Source of the DNA: PALSA-1316 sp964499365
GTDB taxonomy: Bacteria > Nitrospirota > Thermodesulfovibrionia > Thermodesulfovibrionales > UBA6898
Direction: 5' to 3'
Length of the DNA stretch: 64,000 nucleotides
Assembly (NCBI GenBank): GCA_964499365.1
Contig: CAZCKU010000017.1
Coordinates: forward strand, 1 to 64,000
Part shown: piece by piece, positions 26,480 to 35,154 of the stretch
How the letters are laid out: each line of letters begins with the position of its first letter
Position numbering within the stretch: the stretch's first letter is position 1
The notes under the pieces: model-generated
What the model saw: only the letters and a program-made list of their open reading frames with translations
Databases searched by the model: none
What the model was told of the DNA's origin: nothing
Translations under genes and position numbers: made by a program

Positions 26480-26616
26480 ACGCCCAGTCTTTTCCGTCCT
26501 TTTTTCCTTCTCCGCCTGATTACATTACGCCCACCGGGAGTGCTCATCCTCTCAAGGAAGCCGTGAGTCCTCTTTTTCTTAATCGTATGTGGATGAAATG
26601 TTGTATATGTTCCCAT
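26476..26616 (-). CDS. rpmH: Ribosomal protein bL34
   Basis: A 46-residue basic ribosomal protein of the large subunit with the family core KKKRTHGFLERM and ending in RRRKKGRKRLGV. The N-terminus (MGTYTTFHP) departs from the common MKRT(F/Y)QP. I chose the ATG at 26616 because an excellent promoter lies immediately upstream, which excludes longer starts. It is the first gene of the rpmH-rnpA-yidD-yidC-mnmE cluster; rnpA follows with an overlap at the stop codon. Confidence 0.95.
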   Translation of the reverse strand: MGTYTTFHPHTIKKKRTHGFLERMSTPGGRNVIRRRRKKGRKRLGV

Positions 26617-26634
26617 AACTTTATCCGAAGGAAA

Positions 26635-26664
26635 AGTATATACATTCCTACGGGGAAATGTCAA
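26635..26664 (-). promoter_or_regulatory. Strong promoter of rpmH
   Basis: Reading leftward, a perfect TTGACA (26659-26664), an 18-bp spacer and TATACT (26635-26640). It implies a leader of only about 12 nt to the rpmH ATG. Confidence 0.75.
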
Positions 26665-26799
26665 GCGAACACCTTAAAACATAAAAAAACCCGGGGCGGG
26701 GCCCTGGTCTCCCCAAAAGATGAGCACCATATCTTTGACTCTCCCTGCCAAAATAGTAATAATAGGTATCAAGAAAACAAGTCGGGGGGACAGGCATCT

Positions 26800-28197
26800 A
26801 TGCACCGGAGAGAGATAGCACTGCTGCTGGACAGCGAGAAATTTCTTCCTTTTTTCGAAAAATTCTTCAAGGCCAGAAAGAACTACGTCCCGTCCTATTT
26901 CAGCGATCCGAAATTTTTTCTCAACCATGTCAGGGAGAGCAACCCTGCGGCGGTCATCGTCTCCGGAACGGCCATGAAGTCTGCGGGGGATTCGGTCAGG
27001 ACTTATCCGTCCGTTGCTCTTGTCGGTGACGACACCCGCAGGGGAATTCAGGAAGCAATAAAATACCAGGCCAAATGCTATATCCTCGCCCCCTATATTG
27101 ATATTGATCTTGCCCACAAACTCGAGGCGGTCATCAAGGAACATGAGATGCTCGAGAAGATCGAGTTCAGGAGGAAGGAACTCGAGGCTGTCGTAGAACT
27201 CACCCAGCTGATTTCCGACACCCTTGACTCAAAGGAACTGCTTTTCCGGATCGTCAGAAAGATCGCCGAGATAATTCCCGTCACCCGCTGCTCAATCATC
27301 AAGATAGACTGGCGTCACAAGGTAGCGCTCGTCGTCGCCAGCTTTGAGGATCCGATGTTCCGGGGGGTAAAGCTCAGTCTCAGGAAATATCCGGAAATAC
27401 TTGAAGCGCTGACCTCGAAGAAACATGTTGTTGTCCGGGATGTCTCTACTGACCCTATCATGGAAAAGGTGCGCGAGCTGATCACCCCCATCGGCATACG
27501 CTCCATCCTTGTTGTCCCGATCTTTTACCGCAGCAAGGTTATCGGGACGCTCTTCCTGCGCACATCACGGGCGCAGCATACCTTTTCCGAACATGAGATC
27601 AACCTTCTGAACAACATGGCCCACGCCTCGGCAAACTCCCTGTACAATGCCTTTCTGTTCGAGCAGGTGGAAGACGAAAAAACACGTCTGGAAAAACTGG
27701 CAATCACCGACTACCTGACCGGCATATACAACATACGATATTTTTATCACCGGATTGTTCAGGAGTTCAGCCGCAGCCAGCGGTATGCAACAACGATCAG
27801 CTGCCTCATGCTCGACATCGACCACTTCAAGAAGATCAATGACATCTACGGGCATAAGGTCGGCGACCAGGTGCTCAGAGAGTTCGCCTCGGTGCTGAAG
27901 CGACATTCGCGGAAGAGTGATGTCCTGGCCAGGTACGGCGGCGAGGAGTTCATCCTGCTCCTCCCGGAAACCGGGCCTGAGGGAGCGGCCGCCGAGGCTG
28001 AGAGGATCCGGGCATGCATTAAAGACCACCGGTTCAAGAGCCTCAAGGGAAGCAGGACCATCACGGTGAGCGTCGGGATCGCGACCTATCCCGATCCCAG
28101 GATCAAGACCTATGATGACCTGATCTCGTATGCCGATACCGCGCTGTTTACCGCAAAAAACAGCGGCAGGAACCAGGTGTCGGTCTATTCCGGATAG
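26800..28197 (+). CDS. GAF-GGDEF diguanylate cyclase
   Basis: A 465-residue cytoplasmic signalling protein that probably makes cyclic di-GMP. An N-terminal domain of about 115 residues looks like a degenerate receiver, with no clear acceptor Asp. It is followed by a short coiled region, a GAF domain (about 135-290) and a GGDEF domain (about 300-463). The active site reads GGEEF, and an RKSD inhibitory I-site lies five residues before it, so product inhibition is likely. The ATG at 26800 has GGGGGGA about 9 nt upstream. It is divergent from rpmH, and the DHH-CBS-tRNA nucleotidyltransferase gene follows after about 37 bp. Confidence 0.9.
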   Translation: MHRREIALLLDSEKFLPFFEKFFKARKNYVPSYFSDPKFFLNHVRESNPAAVIVSGTAMKSAGDSVRTYPSVALVGDDTRRGIQEAIKYQAKCYILAPYIDIDLAHKLEAVIKEHEMLEKIEFRRKELEAVVELTQLISDTLDSKELLFRIVRKIAEIIPVTRCSIIKIDWRHKVALVVASFEDPMFRGVKLSLRKYPEILEALTSKKHVVVRDVSTDPIMEKVRELITPIGIRSILVVPIFYRSKVIGTLFLRTSRAQHTFSEHEINLLNNMAHASANSLYNAFLFEQVEDEKTRLEKLAITDYLTGIYNIRYFYHRIVQEFSRSQRYATTISCLMLDIDHFKKINDIYGHKVGDQVLREFASVLKRHSRKSDVLARYGGEEFILLLPETGPEGAAAEAERIRACIKDHRFKSLKGSRTITVSVGIATYPDPRIKTYDDLISYADTALFTAKNSGRNQVSVYSG

Positions 28198-28234
28198 GCA
28201 GACAGCCCGTGTCCTCCTGGTCTCCGGCCTGCCC

Positions 28235-30850
28235 GTGGAAATAATCACTTCCCATCTCAACGCTGACTTCGATGCCTTCGCGTCAATGGTCGCTGCGCTC
28301 AAGCTCTATCCGCACGCTTCACTCGTCTTCCCGGGGTCACAGGAGAAAAACCTCAGAGACTTCATCGAGGTGTTTCAACCAGCAGCCATCAGGCGGATCC
28401 GCGATATCAAGCCGGCAGAGGTAAGGCGCATGATCGTCGTTGACACCAAGCAGCCTGCCCGGATCGGCGCCCTTGCGGAATGCCTGGGCAACCCGCAGGT
28501 GAAGGTCCATATCTACGACCATCACCCGATAGAGCCCGGCGATATCCGCGGCGACGTCGAAAGGGTCGACGAGGTCGGCGCAACAACAACAATTTTTGTA
28601 GAACTCCTGCAGGCAAACGATCAAATCTCCCTGTCCCCGATCGAGGCAACCCTGCTCGCTCTCGGCATATACGAGGAAACAGGTTCGATGCTCTACCCGT
28701 CGACCACTGAGCGGGACCTCGCGGCTGCAGCCTATCTTCTGAAGAAAGGTGCAAACCTGAACATCGTCTCGAACTACCTGAAGGCAGATCTGAATATCGA
28801 GGAACTCGAGCTCCTCAATGAACTGGTCAAGACCTCTGCAGACATTGTCGTTGGCGGCATCCGCGTTGCAATTACAGGGGCTTCGCGGGATTCCTATGTC
28901 GGCGATGCAGCACACCTGGCCCATAAGATCATGGATATGGAGGACGTCGACGCCGTAGCCCTTCTGCTCGATATGGGGGGGAAAATCCTGATGATCTTCA
29001 GAAGCAGGGTGCCGGAGCTGAACGTTTCAGAACTTGCCAGGGAGTTCGGGGGCGGAGGCCACCCCTCGGCCGCCTCGGCCACCGTACGGGAGGCATCGTT
29101 GGCAATTGTCACCGAGAGGGTCAGGGACCTCCTTCCCCGGCATGTACGGCCGGGAAAGATCGCCGCAGACATCATGACAACACCGGTCATCACCATTCAG
29201 TCCCACAACACGATCAAGGAAGCCGGAGATATGCTGACCCGCTACGGGGTAAATGTTCTGCCGGTACTAAAGGACGGGGCCTACGCAGGACTGATATCCC
29301 GGGAGGTCGTCGAAAAGGCGATCTTCCATGGCTTCAGGAAAAACAGCTGCATCGACTTTGCAACACCTGATGCCTTAACGGTGGAGACAAAGACCCCGAC
29401 GCGGGAGATCGAGACAAGCATGATAGAGCACAACCAGCGTTTCATGCCGGTGATGGAGAACGGAATCCTGGTCGGGGCAATAACCAGGACCGACCTGCTC
29501 AGGGTGCTGTATGAGGATTATCTGAGAAAGCGGCATCTCGACGTTGCAGACACGACCGAAAGGACCACCCCGGGCCGCAACCTTGCATCCTGGATCAGGG
29601 AACGTTTCCCCAAAGATGTCTCCACCATGCTGCAGGTCGCAGGGAAGACCGCGGAGGAGATGGGATATAATGCCTACCTCGTCGGCGGCTCTGTCAGGGA
29701 CCTGCTGCTGCGCGAGGAAAACCTTGATATCGATATTGTGGTCGAAGGGGATGGGATCCTCTTTGCACGGGCACTGGGCGACAAGCTTCAGGGCTCCCTG
29801 CGGACACATGAAAAATTCGGGACCGCAACCATCAGCCTCGGCCAGAGAAAGATCGATGTCGCGACGGCGCGCACGGAATATTATGAGTCTCCGGCAGCCC
29901 TGCCGACTGTCGTAACATCCTCGATCAAGAAAGACCTGTACCGGAGGGATTTTACCATCAATACCCTTGCAATACGGCTGAACCGGAAGGACTTCGGGCA
30001 GTTGATCGATTTCTTCGGAGGACAGAGGGACCTGAGGGAGAAGACGATCAGAGTACTGCACAACCTCAGCTTTGTCGAAGACCCCACGAGGGCCTTCCGG
30101 GCGATCCGGTTTTCCGAGCGCTTCGGGTTCAAGCTGAGCAAGCATACCGAAAATCTGATAAAATCGGCAATCCAGATGGACCTCTTTGAAAAACTCTCCG
30201 GGTTCAGGCTCTACGAAGAGCTTATTCTCGCCTTCAGAGAGACAAATCCTGTCAGGACACTCAAACGGCTTTCCGAGTTCAATCTTCTGAAGGTCATTCA
30301 TGCAGACCTTTCTTTCAGTGAGCATCTTGAGCAGGTCTTCACATCAGTCAGCGAGACGAGGGCATGGTACAACCTCCTCTACCTTGATGAAAAGGCGGAT
30401 ATTACCCTGCTGTACCTGCTGACTCTTCTGTCAGACCTCAGCCCTGAACAGCGCCATGAAGCGCTGAAGAGACTTTCACCGCCGCCCCGGATAACTGAGA
30501 TGATACTCAGGAGCACCATGACTTCCGACGAGATATTGAGAAGGCTGCCCGTGAAAGATCCTGCCGAACTCTACCACCTTCTGGAGCACCTGCCTCTGGA
30601 GACAATTCTCTTTGCCATATCCGCAACAGGCGATCCCCAGAAGAAGAAAGATATTTCGAACTTCCTGGTTACCCTGAAAAAGGTGCGGCCGGCGCTGAAG
30701 GGCAGAGACCTCAAAAAGCTGGGCATTCCGGAGGGCCCGCTCTATTCAATAATTTTCGGACAGCTGCTTGATGAAAGACTCAGGGGGAAACTGAAGACCG
30801 AGCAGGAAGAACGGGAGTTTGTGCTGAATACGTTGAAAACAAAGAAATAG
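28235..30850 (+). CDS. DHH/DHHA1-CBS-tRNA nucleotidyltransferase fusion (A-adding or CCA-adding enzyme)
   Basis: About 871 residues. The N-terminal DHH phosphoesterase part (about 1-320) carries NADFDAFAS, IYDHHPI and GGGHPSAAS. A CBS pair (about 325-450) follows. Then comes a class II poly(A) polymerase/CCA-type head with LVGGSVRDLLL and the catalytic DIDIVVEGD (about 490-515), RRDFTINTLA and the neck and body helices. The same architecture is known for the Aquifex A-adding enzyme, which works with a separate CC-adding enzyme; that makes an A-adding role plausible but not proven. The GTG at 28235 begins the conserved part; an ATG at 28130 would overlap the GGDEF gene. No strong Shine-Dalgarno is visible. 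Confidence 0.9.
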   Translation: MEIITSHLNADFDAFASMVAALKLYPHASLVFPGSQEKNLRDFIEVFQPAAIRRIRDIKPAEVRRMIVVDTKQPARIGALAECLGNPQVKVHIYDHHPIEPGDIRGDVERVDEVGATTTIFVELLQANDQISLSPIEATLLALGIYEETGSMLYPSTTERDLAAAAYLLKKGANLNIVSNYLKADLNIEELELLNELVKTSADIVVGGIRVAITGASRDSYVGDAAHLAHKIMDMEDVDAVALLLDMGGKILMIFRSRVPELNVSELAREFGGGGHPSAASATVREASLAIVTERVRDLLPRHVRPGKIAADIMTTPVITIQSHNTIKEAGDMLTRYGVNVLPVLKDGAYAGLISREVVEKAIFHGFRKNSCIDFATPDALTVETKTPTREIETSMIEHNQRFMPVMENGILVGAITRTDLLRVLYEDYLRKRHLDVADTTERTTPGRNLASWIRERFPKDVSTMLQVAGKTAEEMGYNAYLVGGSVRDLLLREENLDIDIVVEGDGILFARALGDKLQGSLRTHEKFGTATISLGQRKIDVATARTEYYESPAALPTVVTSSIKKDLYRRDFTINTLAIRLNRKDFGQLIDFFGGQRDLREKTIRVLHNLSFVEDPTRAFRAIRFSERFGFKLSKHTENLIKSAIQMDLFEKLSGFRLYEELILAFRETNPVRTLKRLSEFNLLKVIHADLSFSEHLEQVFTSVSETRAWYNLLYLDEKADITLLYLLTLLSDLSPEQRHEALKRLSPPPRITEMILRSTMTSDEILRRLPVKDPAELYHLLEHLPLETILFAISATGDPQKKKDISNFLVTLKKVRPALKGRDLKKLGIPEGPLYSIIFGQLLDERLRGKLKTEQEEREFVLNTLKTKK

Positions 30851-30875
30851 CCGGTGGGCTGACGGCCCACCGGCT
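30849..30875 (+). terminator. 11-bp GC-rich hairpin at the end of the nucleotidyltransferase gene
   Basis: AGCCGGTGGGC (30849-30859) pairs exactly with GCCCACCGGCT (30865-30875) around a 5-nt loop, beginning at the stop codon. The T-run is missing, so it may act as a terminator for both flanking convergent genes or protect the 3' end. Confidence 0.6.
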
Positions 30876-30954
30876 GAACAAATCAGGGTGCGGAAATGAT
30901 CCGGCTCATCCCGGTTTCCGCCATATCAAAGCCACAAGGAATGACAGGCCCATT

Positions 30955-31527
30955 TTACCGGTGTCCGCCATGTCCACCACGATCATGGCCTCTGTCATGG
31001 CCTCTGTCATGGCCCCGGTCGCGTCCTCTGTCTCGTCCTCTGTCATGCCCCCGATCATGACCTCTGTCATGATCCCTGCGTCCGTGATCTCTTCCCTCAC
31101 GCCATCTGTCGTCTCTGTCCCAATGTCTCCTCCGCTCCCACAATCTCCAGTTCTTATGCAGGTCGCCATAATGAAGGCGGTGGTGGGGCTCGTAGCGCAT
31201 GCTGCGATATCCGGACGGCAGTCTTAACAATCCGCCCGGGACCCGTCCGTGAGCAAGGTGGTGCCAGGGTCCGTTATGGTGCCTGGCCCGGTACCAGCGT
31301 CCTTCAAAAGGCCGGTACCAGAACCCCTGGTAAAAAAAGATATCGAGGTCTATATCAGGTATACGATACACATATGTTCCCGGTATCACCACCAGATCAG
31401 GAGAACTCTCGACAAAGAAATCCGGGGGTGAGACATACACGGTTGCCGCGGAAGCCCGCATCGAAAATCCGAGGGTGCCAATCATAACTGCAGCAAGTAC
31501 GAACAAAATTGCGGAACTCTTTCTCAT
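30955..31527 (-). CDS. Exported protein with C-terminal (H/R)DRG tandem repeats
   Basis: 190 residues. A signal peptide (about 1-27, ending ASA) is followed by an aromatic-rich globular segment (about 30-130) with IPGTYVYRIPD, DIFFYQGFWYRP and GRWYRARHHNGPW. I recall similar exported proteins from delta-proteobacteria-like genomes, function unknown. The last 60 residues are extremely charged and contain eight consecutive (H/R)DRG units, then a Gly/His tail. The true start is the ATG at 31527, preceded by GGAGGAG, not the longer upstream frame, which runs through the promoter. Possible roles are metal binding or envelope interaction. It is a single-gene unit. Confidence 0.8.
   Translation of the reverse strand: MRKSSAILFVLAAVMIGTLGFSMRASAATVYVSPPDFFVESSPDLVVIPGTYVYRIPDIDLDIFFYQGFWYRPFEGRWYRARHHNGPWHHLAHGRVPGGLLRLPSGYRSMRYEPHHRLHYGDLHKNWRLWERRRHWDRDDRWREGRDHGRRDHDRGHDRGHDRGRDRGRDRGHDRGHDRGHDRGGHGGHR
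30973..31075. repeat. 12-bp tandem repeat array encoding (H/R)DRG
   Basis: About eight diverged 12-bp units with the plus-strand theme cctctgtcatgg, all inside the reading frame of the exported protein. The unit length is a multiple of three, so copy number can change without breaking the frame. Confidence 0.7.
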
Positions 31528-31576
31528 CTGCTTTCTCCTCCATACCGGGTATTTTTTCTGTGTTGTACTTAGGCAA

Positions 31577-31605
31577 ATCGTATCAGACAACGGATTGAGT
31601 GTCAA
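31577..31605 (-). promoter_or_regulatory. Promoter of the exported repeat protein
   Basis: Reading leftward, a perfect TTGACA (31600-31605), a 17-bp spacer and TACGAT (31577-31582), giving a leader of about 45 nt before the ATG at 31527. Confidence 0.6.
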
Positions 31606-31699
31606 CAATTTGGGGGGACACCCAATCAGCACCCTTCGGGTCAGGAACCCGCCACCCTGCGTTTCGGCAACAGAGACTCCTGCTCGGCTATAATACCGT

Positions 31700-32302
31700 A
31701 TGCATAATATGATCATGCCTGCGAGGAGGTCCTGTTTCTGCCGCCGGTTGGCTGCCGTCAACCATCTCGCTTTCAGAGAATGGATCTTCACTCCCGGCAT
31801 GCTCTTCGGATCGTCAGACACATGGTGGGGTTCGAGGACTGCTAGAAACACCCCTCATGAAGGGCTTGACCTCTATGCATACCGTTCGTCATCCGGCTCG
31901 TCGCTGACGCTTGAACCCGGCACGCTGGTTCCCCTGTTGTATGATGGTCAGATTGTTCGTATCGTGGATGATTTCCTCGGCAGTACTGTCTTTGTCAGGC
32001 ACCCCGGGCATGAGGAGAACAGCAGGGAATTCTACTCGATGTATGGACATGTGAGGCAGGAGAAGGTACTTTCCCAGGGGATGCACATATCGGAGGGGGA
32101 GGTCATTTGCAGTATCGCATCCTCCCGAAAAAAGACATCCACCGTCCCGCCGCATCTGCATCTGTCGGTCGCCCTGGTATCAAAAACCGTTTCCCCGGAG
32201 AGGCTCGACTGGAACAATACGGGCACAGCGGAAATTGTTTTTTTTGATCCAATGCCCCATCTCGATTGCGGGCAGGACAGCCCGGGCGTCTCCCCGGATT
32301 GA
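31700..32302 (+). CDS. M23-family peptidase-like protein
   Basis: About 200 residues with the LytM/M23 beta-barrel signature: HEGLD (first zinc ligands H and D), YSMYGHVR, and HLHL for the third ligand. The metal set therefore looks complete. No convincing signal peptide or membrane helix is seen, which is unusual for a peptidoglycan endopeptidase; an upstream start was not found. Three in-frame ATGs lie within the first six codons (31700, 31709, 31715). It is followed 31 bp later by the double-REC gene on the same strand. Confidence 0.7.
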   Translation: MHNMIMPARRSCFCRRLAAVNHLAFREWIFTPGMLFGSSDTWWGSRTARNTPHEGLDLYAYRSSSGSSLTLEPGTLVPLLYDGQIVRIVDDFLGSTVFVRHPGHEENSREFYSMYGHVRQEKVLSQGMHISEGEVICSIASSRKKTSTVPPHLHLSVALVSKTVSPERLDWNNTGTAEIVFFDPMPHLDCGQDSPGVSPD

Positions 32303-32333
32303 CTCTGCGGGGCTTCTGTGCTGTAATTATTTC

Positions 32334-33425
32334 ATGACCGACCAGAACCCGACCCATAAGACCCCGTGCTACCGGATACTCCTGGCTGATGATACCCCTT
32401 CCAATCAGGTGCGTGTCAGGCAGATGCTTGAGTCAGAAGGGTACGAGGTTGACATCGCTGAAAACGGAAGGGACGCGGTTATCCTTTCGCAGGAAAGACA
32501 TTACGATTTGCTGCTCATGGATCTGCAGATGCCGGTCATGGACGGCCTTGAGGCAACAAAGAAGATACGAGAGTTAGAATCAGCCGGACGCGTCCCGATC
32601 ATTGCCTTCTCGGCGCTCCCCCCGGGACTCTACCGCGAGAAATGCCGCGAGGCAGGCATGGATGATTATATTCACAAACCCTTCGATGAGAAGAGTCTGC
32701 TCCGGGCAGTCAACCGGCGGCTGGACCGGAGACCCGCAATTCTCATCGTTGATGACAGTGACGAGAGCCGGAGACTGGTCGAAGGACATATCAGCAGGAT
32801 GAAATGCTACAGGACCATCCCGGCAGCAAACGGCATACAGGCGATCAAGGCGGTGAAGAGTCAGCAGATAGCGGTTGTCCTGATGGATATGGAGATGCCG
32901 GTCATGGACGGGTATACCGCGTCACGCACCATCAGAACACTCGGGCTGTCTCCGGAGGTACCGATTATCGCCATGACCGCCCACGAAGGAGAGAACGAAA
33001 TACAAAAATGCCTTAAGGCAGGCTGCAGCGGCTATCTGCACAAACCGGTTGAAAAAGCCTGCCTGACCGCGATCCTTGATAAGTACCTGCCTCCCCCCGA
33101 GGCGACGGCCACAAGCCGCAGGGAGGAGTATGTGCCGGTGAGCCCTGATCTCCGGGAGCTCATCCCCGGCTATCTCGAGAACAGAAGAAGGGACTCCGCC
33201 ACGATCACCGGGCTCCTTGCAGAAGGGAATATTGAGGAGATAAGGAGACTCGGCCACAGCATGGCCGGGTCCGGCGGCGGGTACGGGTTTCAGAAGATCA
33301 GCAGCCTCGGCAAGGCGATTGAAAAAGCCTCGCTCGCCGGTGACATCCAGGGGATTGAACGGGCAAACACCCGATTAAACGAATATCTTCAGAACGTTAT
33401 CCCTGTCTTTGAACAGGAGGCCTGA
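32334..33425 (+). CDS. Double receiver protein with C-terminal HPt-like domain
   Basis: 363 residues: REC1 (about 14-135), REC2 (about 140-260) and a helical HPt-like domain (about 275-360). Both receivers are intact: acidic pockets LADDT and VDDSDES, acceptors in LLMDLQMPVMDG and VLMDMEMPVMDG, and lysines in HKPF and HKPV. The HPt motif reads GHSMAGSGGGYGF, with the phosphorylatable His present but the usual following Lys replaced by Ala. No output domain is present, so it is likely a phosphorelay intermediate of a kinase located elsewhere. The ATG at 32334 is preferred over upstream extension. Confidence 0.88.
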   Translation: MTDQNPTHKTPCYRILLADDTPSNQVRVRQMLESEGYEVDIAENGRDAVILSQERHYDLLLMDLQMPVMDGLEATKKIRELESAGRVPIIAFSALPPGLYREKCREAGMDDYIHKPFDEKSLLRAVNRRLDRRPAILIVDDSDESRRLVEGHISRMKCYRTIPAANGIQAIKAVKSQQIAVVLMDMEMPVMDGYTASRTIRTLGLSPEVPIIAMTAHEGENEIQKCLKAGCSGYLHKPVEKACLTAILDKYLPPPEATATSRREEYVPVSPDLRELIPGYLENRRRDSATITGLLAEGNIEEIRRLGHSMAGSGGGYGFQKISSLGKAIEKASLAGDIQGIERANTRLNEYLQNVIPVFEQEA

Positions 33426-33450
33426 GAAACGCAGATTTCACCACTTCCGG

Positions 33451-33831
33451 TCAGGATCTGGGGTTCAGCAAGGCATCAACCTTGGCAAGAAGCACAGACT
33501 TCTCAAACGGCTTCGGAAGAAAATCATCGGCCTTATATTCCATCACCTCGAATTTGTACTGTTTGCTCTTGTAGACACTCGACATGATAATGATCTTCGG
33601 CTTATACGACAGCCTCGGTTCTTCCTTGATTTTTTTGCAGAGTTCAAAGCCGTGAATCCCGGGGATAAGACCATCGATAATCGCAAGGTCGGGCGCGTGC
33701 TCCATGGTCAGCAGGAAGCCCTCCTCACCATTTTTGCTGGTGATGATTTCATACCCGGTATCCTTCAGATAATGCTTTATCAAAACCAGGGTATCATCAT
33801 CATCTTCAACAATAAGAATTGTCTTTTTCAA
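33451..33831 (-). CDS. Single-domain response regulator
   Basis: A CheY-like REC protein, 126 residues. The acidic pocket VEDDDD, acceptor in LAIIDGLIPGIHG, and LPKPF lysine are all present. There is no output domain, so it acts by protein contact or phosphate transfer. It converges on the double-REC/HPt gene with a 25-bp gap. No kinase is adjacent. Confidence 0.9.
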   Translation of the reverse strand: MKKTILIVEDDDDTLVLIKHYLKDTGYEIITSKNGEEGFLLTMEHAPDLAIIDGLIPGIHGFELCKKIKEEPRLSYKPKIIIMSSVYKSKQYKFEVMEYKADDFLPKPFEKSVLLAKVDALLNPRS

Positions 33832-33971
33832 CCACCCCTCCTTACCATACCGACACTCCCCTGTCTGGCCCTGTGCAGCCTGTCTCTTCCCTCAGCACGC
33901 GGTTTCAAAGAGTCTTGCACGCGGCAGAGGGAAGATATGGCATCAGTCCCCCCGCCGCAACGGACAGGGGG

Positions 33972-34109
33972 CTATTTATTTGTGCCGGAGGCCTTCTCAA
34001 TCGCATCTCCGCCGCTTTTAATGTCCTTGCCTATACCGCCGAAGGTATTGCATCCGGCCAGACCCGCGATACATACAGCAGCAACAACCGCCAAGAAAAC
34101 TTTTTTCAT
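33972..34109 (-). CDS. Entericidin-like small lipoprotein
   Basis: A 45-residue protein beginning MKKVFLAVVAAVCIAGLAGC, with lipobox LAGC and Cys20 as the lipidation site. The short mature tail has NTFGGIGKDIKSGGDAIEKA, the pattern of the entericidin A/B family (GxGxDI...G..I). It is predicted to be a membrane-attached lipoprotein of 26 mature residues. In enterobacteria the family includes an antidote/toxin-like pair linked to stationary phase and osmotic stress; the role here is unknown. The reading frame is complete, from ATG at 34109 to TAG. Confidence 0.82.
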   Translation of the reverse strand: MKKVFLAVVAAVCIAGLAGCNTFGGIGKDIKSGGDAIEKASGTNK

Positions 34110-34217
34110 CGTCAGAATACCCCTTTCGCTTTTTGTTGCGTAGCAATATTATAACCCAACATTGATAATATATAATAAGTTGCCGGCAAAAATAAATGAA
34201 ACGGGAGCGGGGTCCTC

Positions 34218-35105
34218 ATGCTGAAATACGTACGATATTTCGTGGTCATACTGGGTATATACTGCCTCTCCTCCTGCGCGCCCCGTGGGGCTGTCCAGCC
34301 CCAGAAGGGACCTGCAAAGGTTGCGGTGGTGCTGGGGGCCGGGGCATCGCGGGGCTTTGCCCATATAGGTGTGCTCAAAGTCCTTGAGACGAACAGGATT
34401 CCGGTCCATATGATTGTCGGCACAAGCGCGGGAAGCTTTGTCGGAAGCCTGTATGCATACGGTTTTACGGCATTCCAGCTGCAGAAGATGGCCCTGGATA
34501 TTCAGAAGAACGATATCGTCGACTATGTCATCCCGGACAACGGCTTCATCAAAGGTGAAAAGCTGGAAGAATATATCAACACAACGGTAAGGAATACCCC
34601 GCTCGAGAGGCTCAGGATACCCTTCTTCGCCGTGACTACCGGCATCCCCGGCGGACAGGAATTGATCTTCAGCAAGGGGAATACCGGAACGGCCGTCAGG
34701 GCTAGCTGCTCCATACCTGGTATCTTCAGACCGGTCAGGATAAGCGACAGAATGTATGTGGACGGGGGAGTGGTGAGCCCGGTGGCCGTGGACACTGCCA
34801 GGACCTACGGGGCCGACGTAGTCATCGCGGTGGATATATCAGCTGATCTCGATACACGGCCGCCTGAGGGAACAATCGATACAATCCTCCAGTCAATTAA
34901 CATCATGTATTCAAAGCTGGCGGCCACCCAGCTTGGGCGGGCAGATATCGTCATCAAGCCGCGGGTTGGCCATATCGGTTCGGCAGAGTTTGAAAAGCGC
35001 CACGAGGCAATCCTTGAAGGAGAAAAGGCTGCGCTGGAAGCCCTGCCGAAGATAAAGGAAAAAATCGCGGGGCTTATCCTCGAAGGCAGACTGCAGGCGC
35101 CCTAA
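34218..35105 (+). CDS. Patatin-like phospholipase, lipoprotein
   Basis: 295 residues, with a lipobox LSSC (Cys20), so it is probably exported and lipid-anchored. The patatin fold shows the oxyanion motif GAGASRGFAHIG (about 40-51), nucleophile GTSAG (Ser70) and the catalytic DGG (near 178), so the Ser-Asp dyad is intact. It resembles the RssA/NTE-type subfamily. It likely hydrolyses phospholipids or acyl esters in the envelope. The acyltransferase gene follows 49 bp downstream, suggesting a lipid remodelling pair. Confidence 0.9.
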   Translation: MLKYVRYFVVILGIYCLSSCAPRGAVQPQKGPAKVAVVLGAGASRGFAHIGVLKVLETNRIPVHMIVGTSAGSFVGSLYAYGFTAFQLQKMALDIQKNDIVDYVIPDNGFIKGEKLEEYINTTVRNTPLERLRIPFFAVTTGIPGGQELIFSKGNTGTAVRASCSIPGIFRPVRISDRMYVDGGVVSPVAVDTARTYGADVVIAVDISADLDTRPPEGTIDTILQSINIMYSKLAATQLGRADIVIKPRVGHIGSAEFEKRHEAILEGEKAALEALPKIKEKIAGLILEGRLQAP

Positions 35106-35154
35106 AAGATGAAATACTCTCCCGTGCCGATCGTGCTATACTTTTTTAATAATC

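Noticed and set aside
30973..31075. CRISPR-like short repeats
   Set aside because: The 12-bp units are directly adjacent without spacers and are in frame within an exported protein gene.
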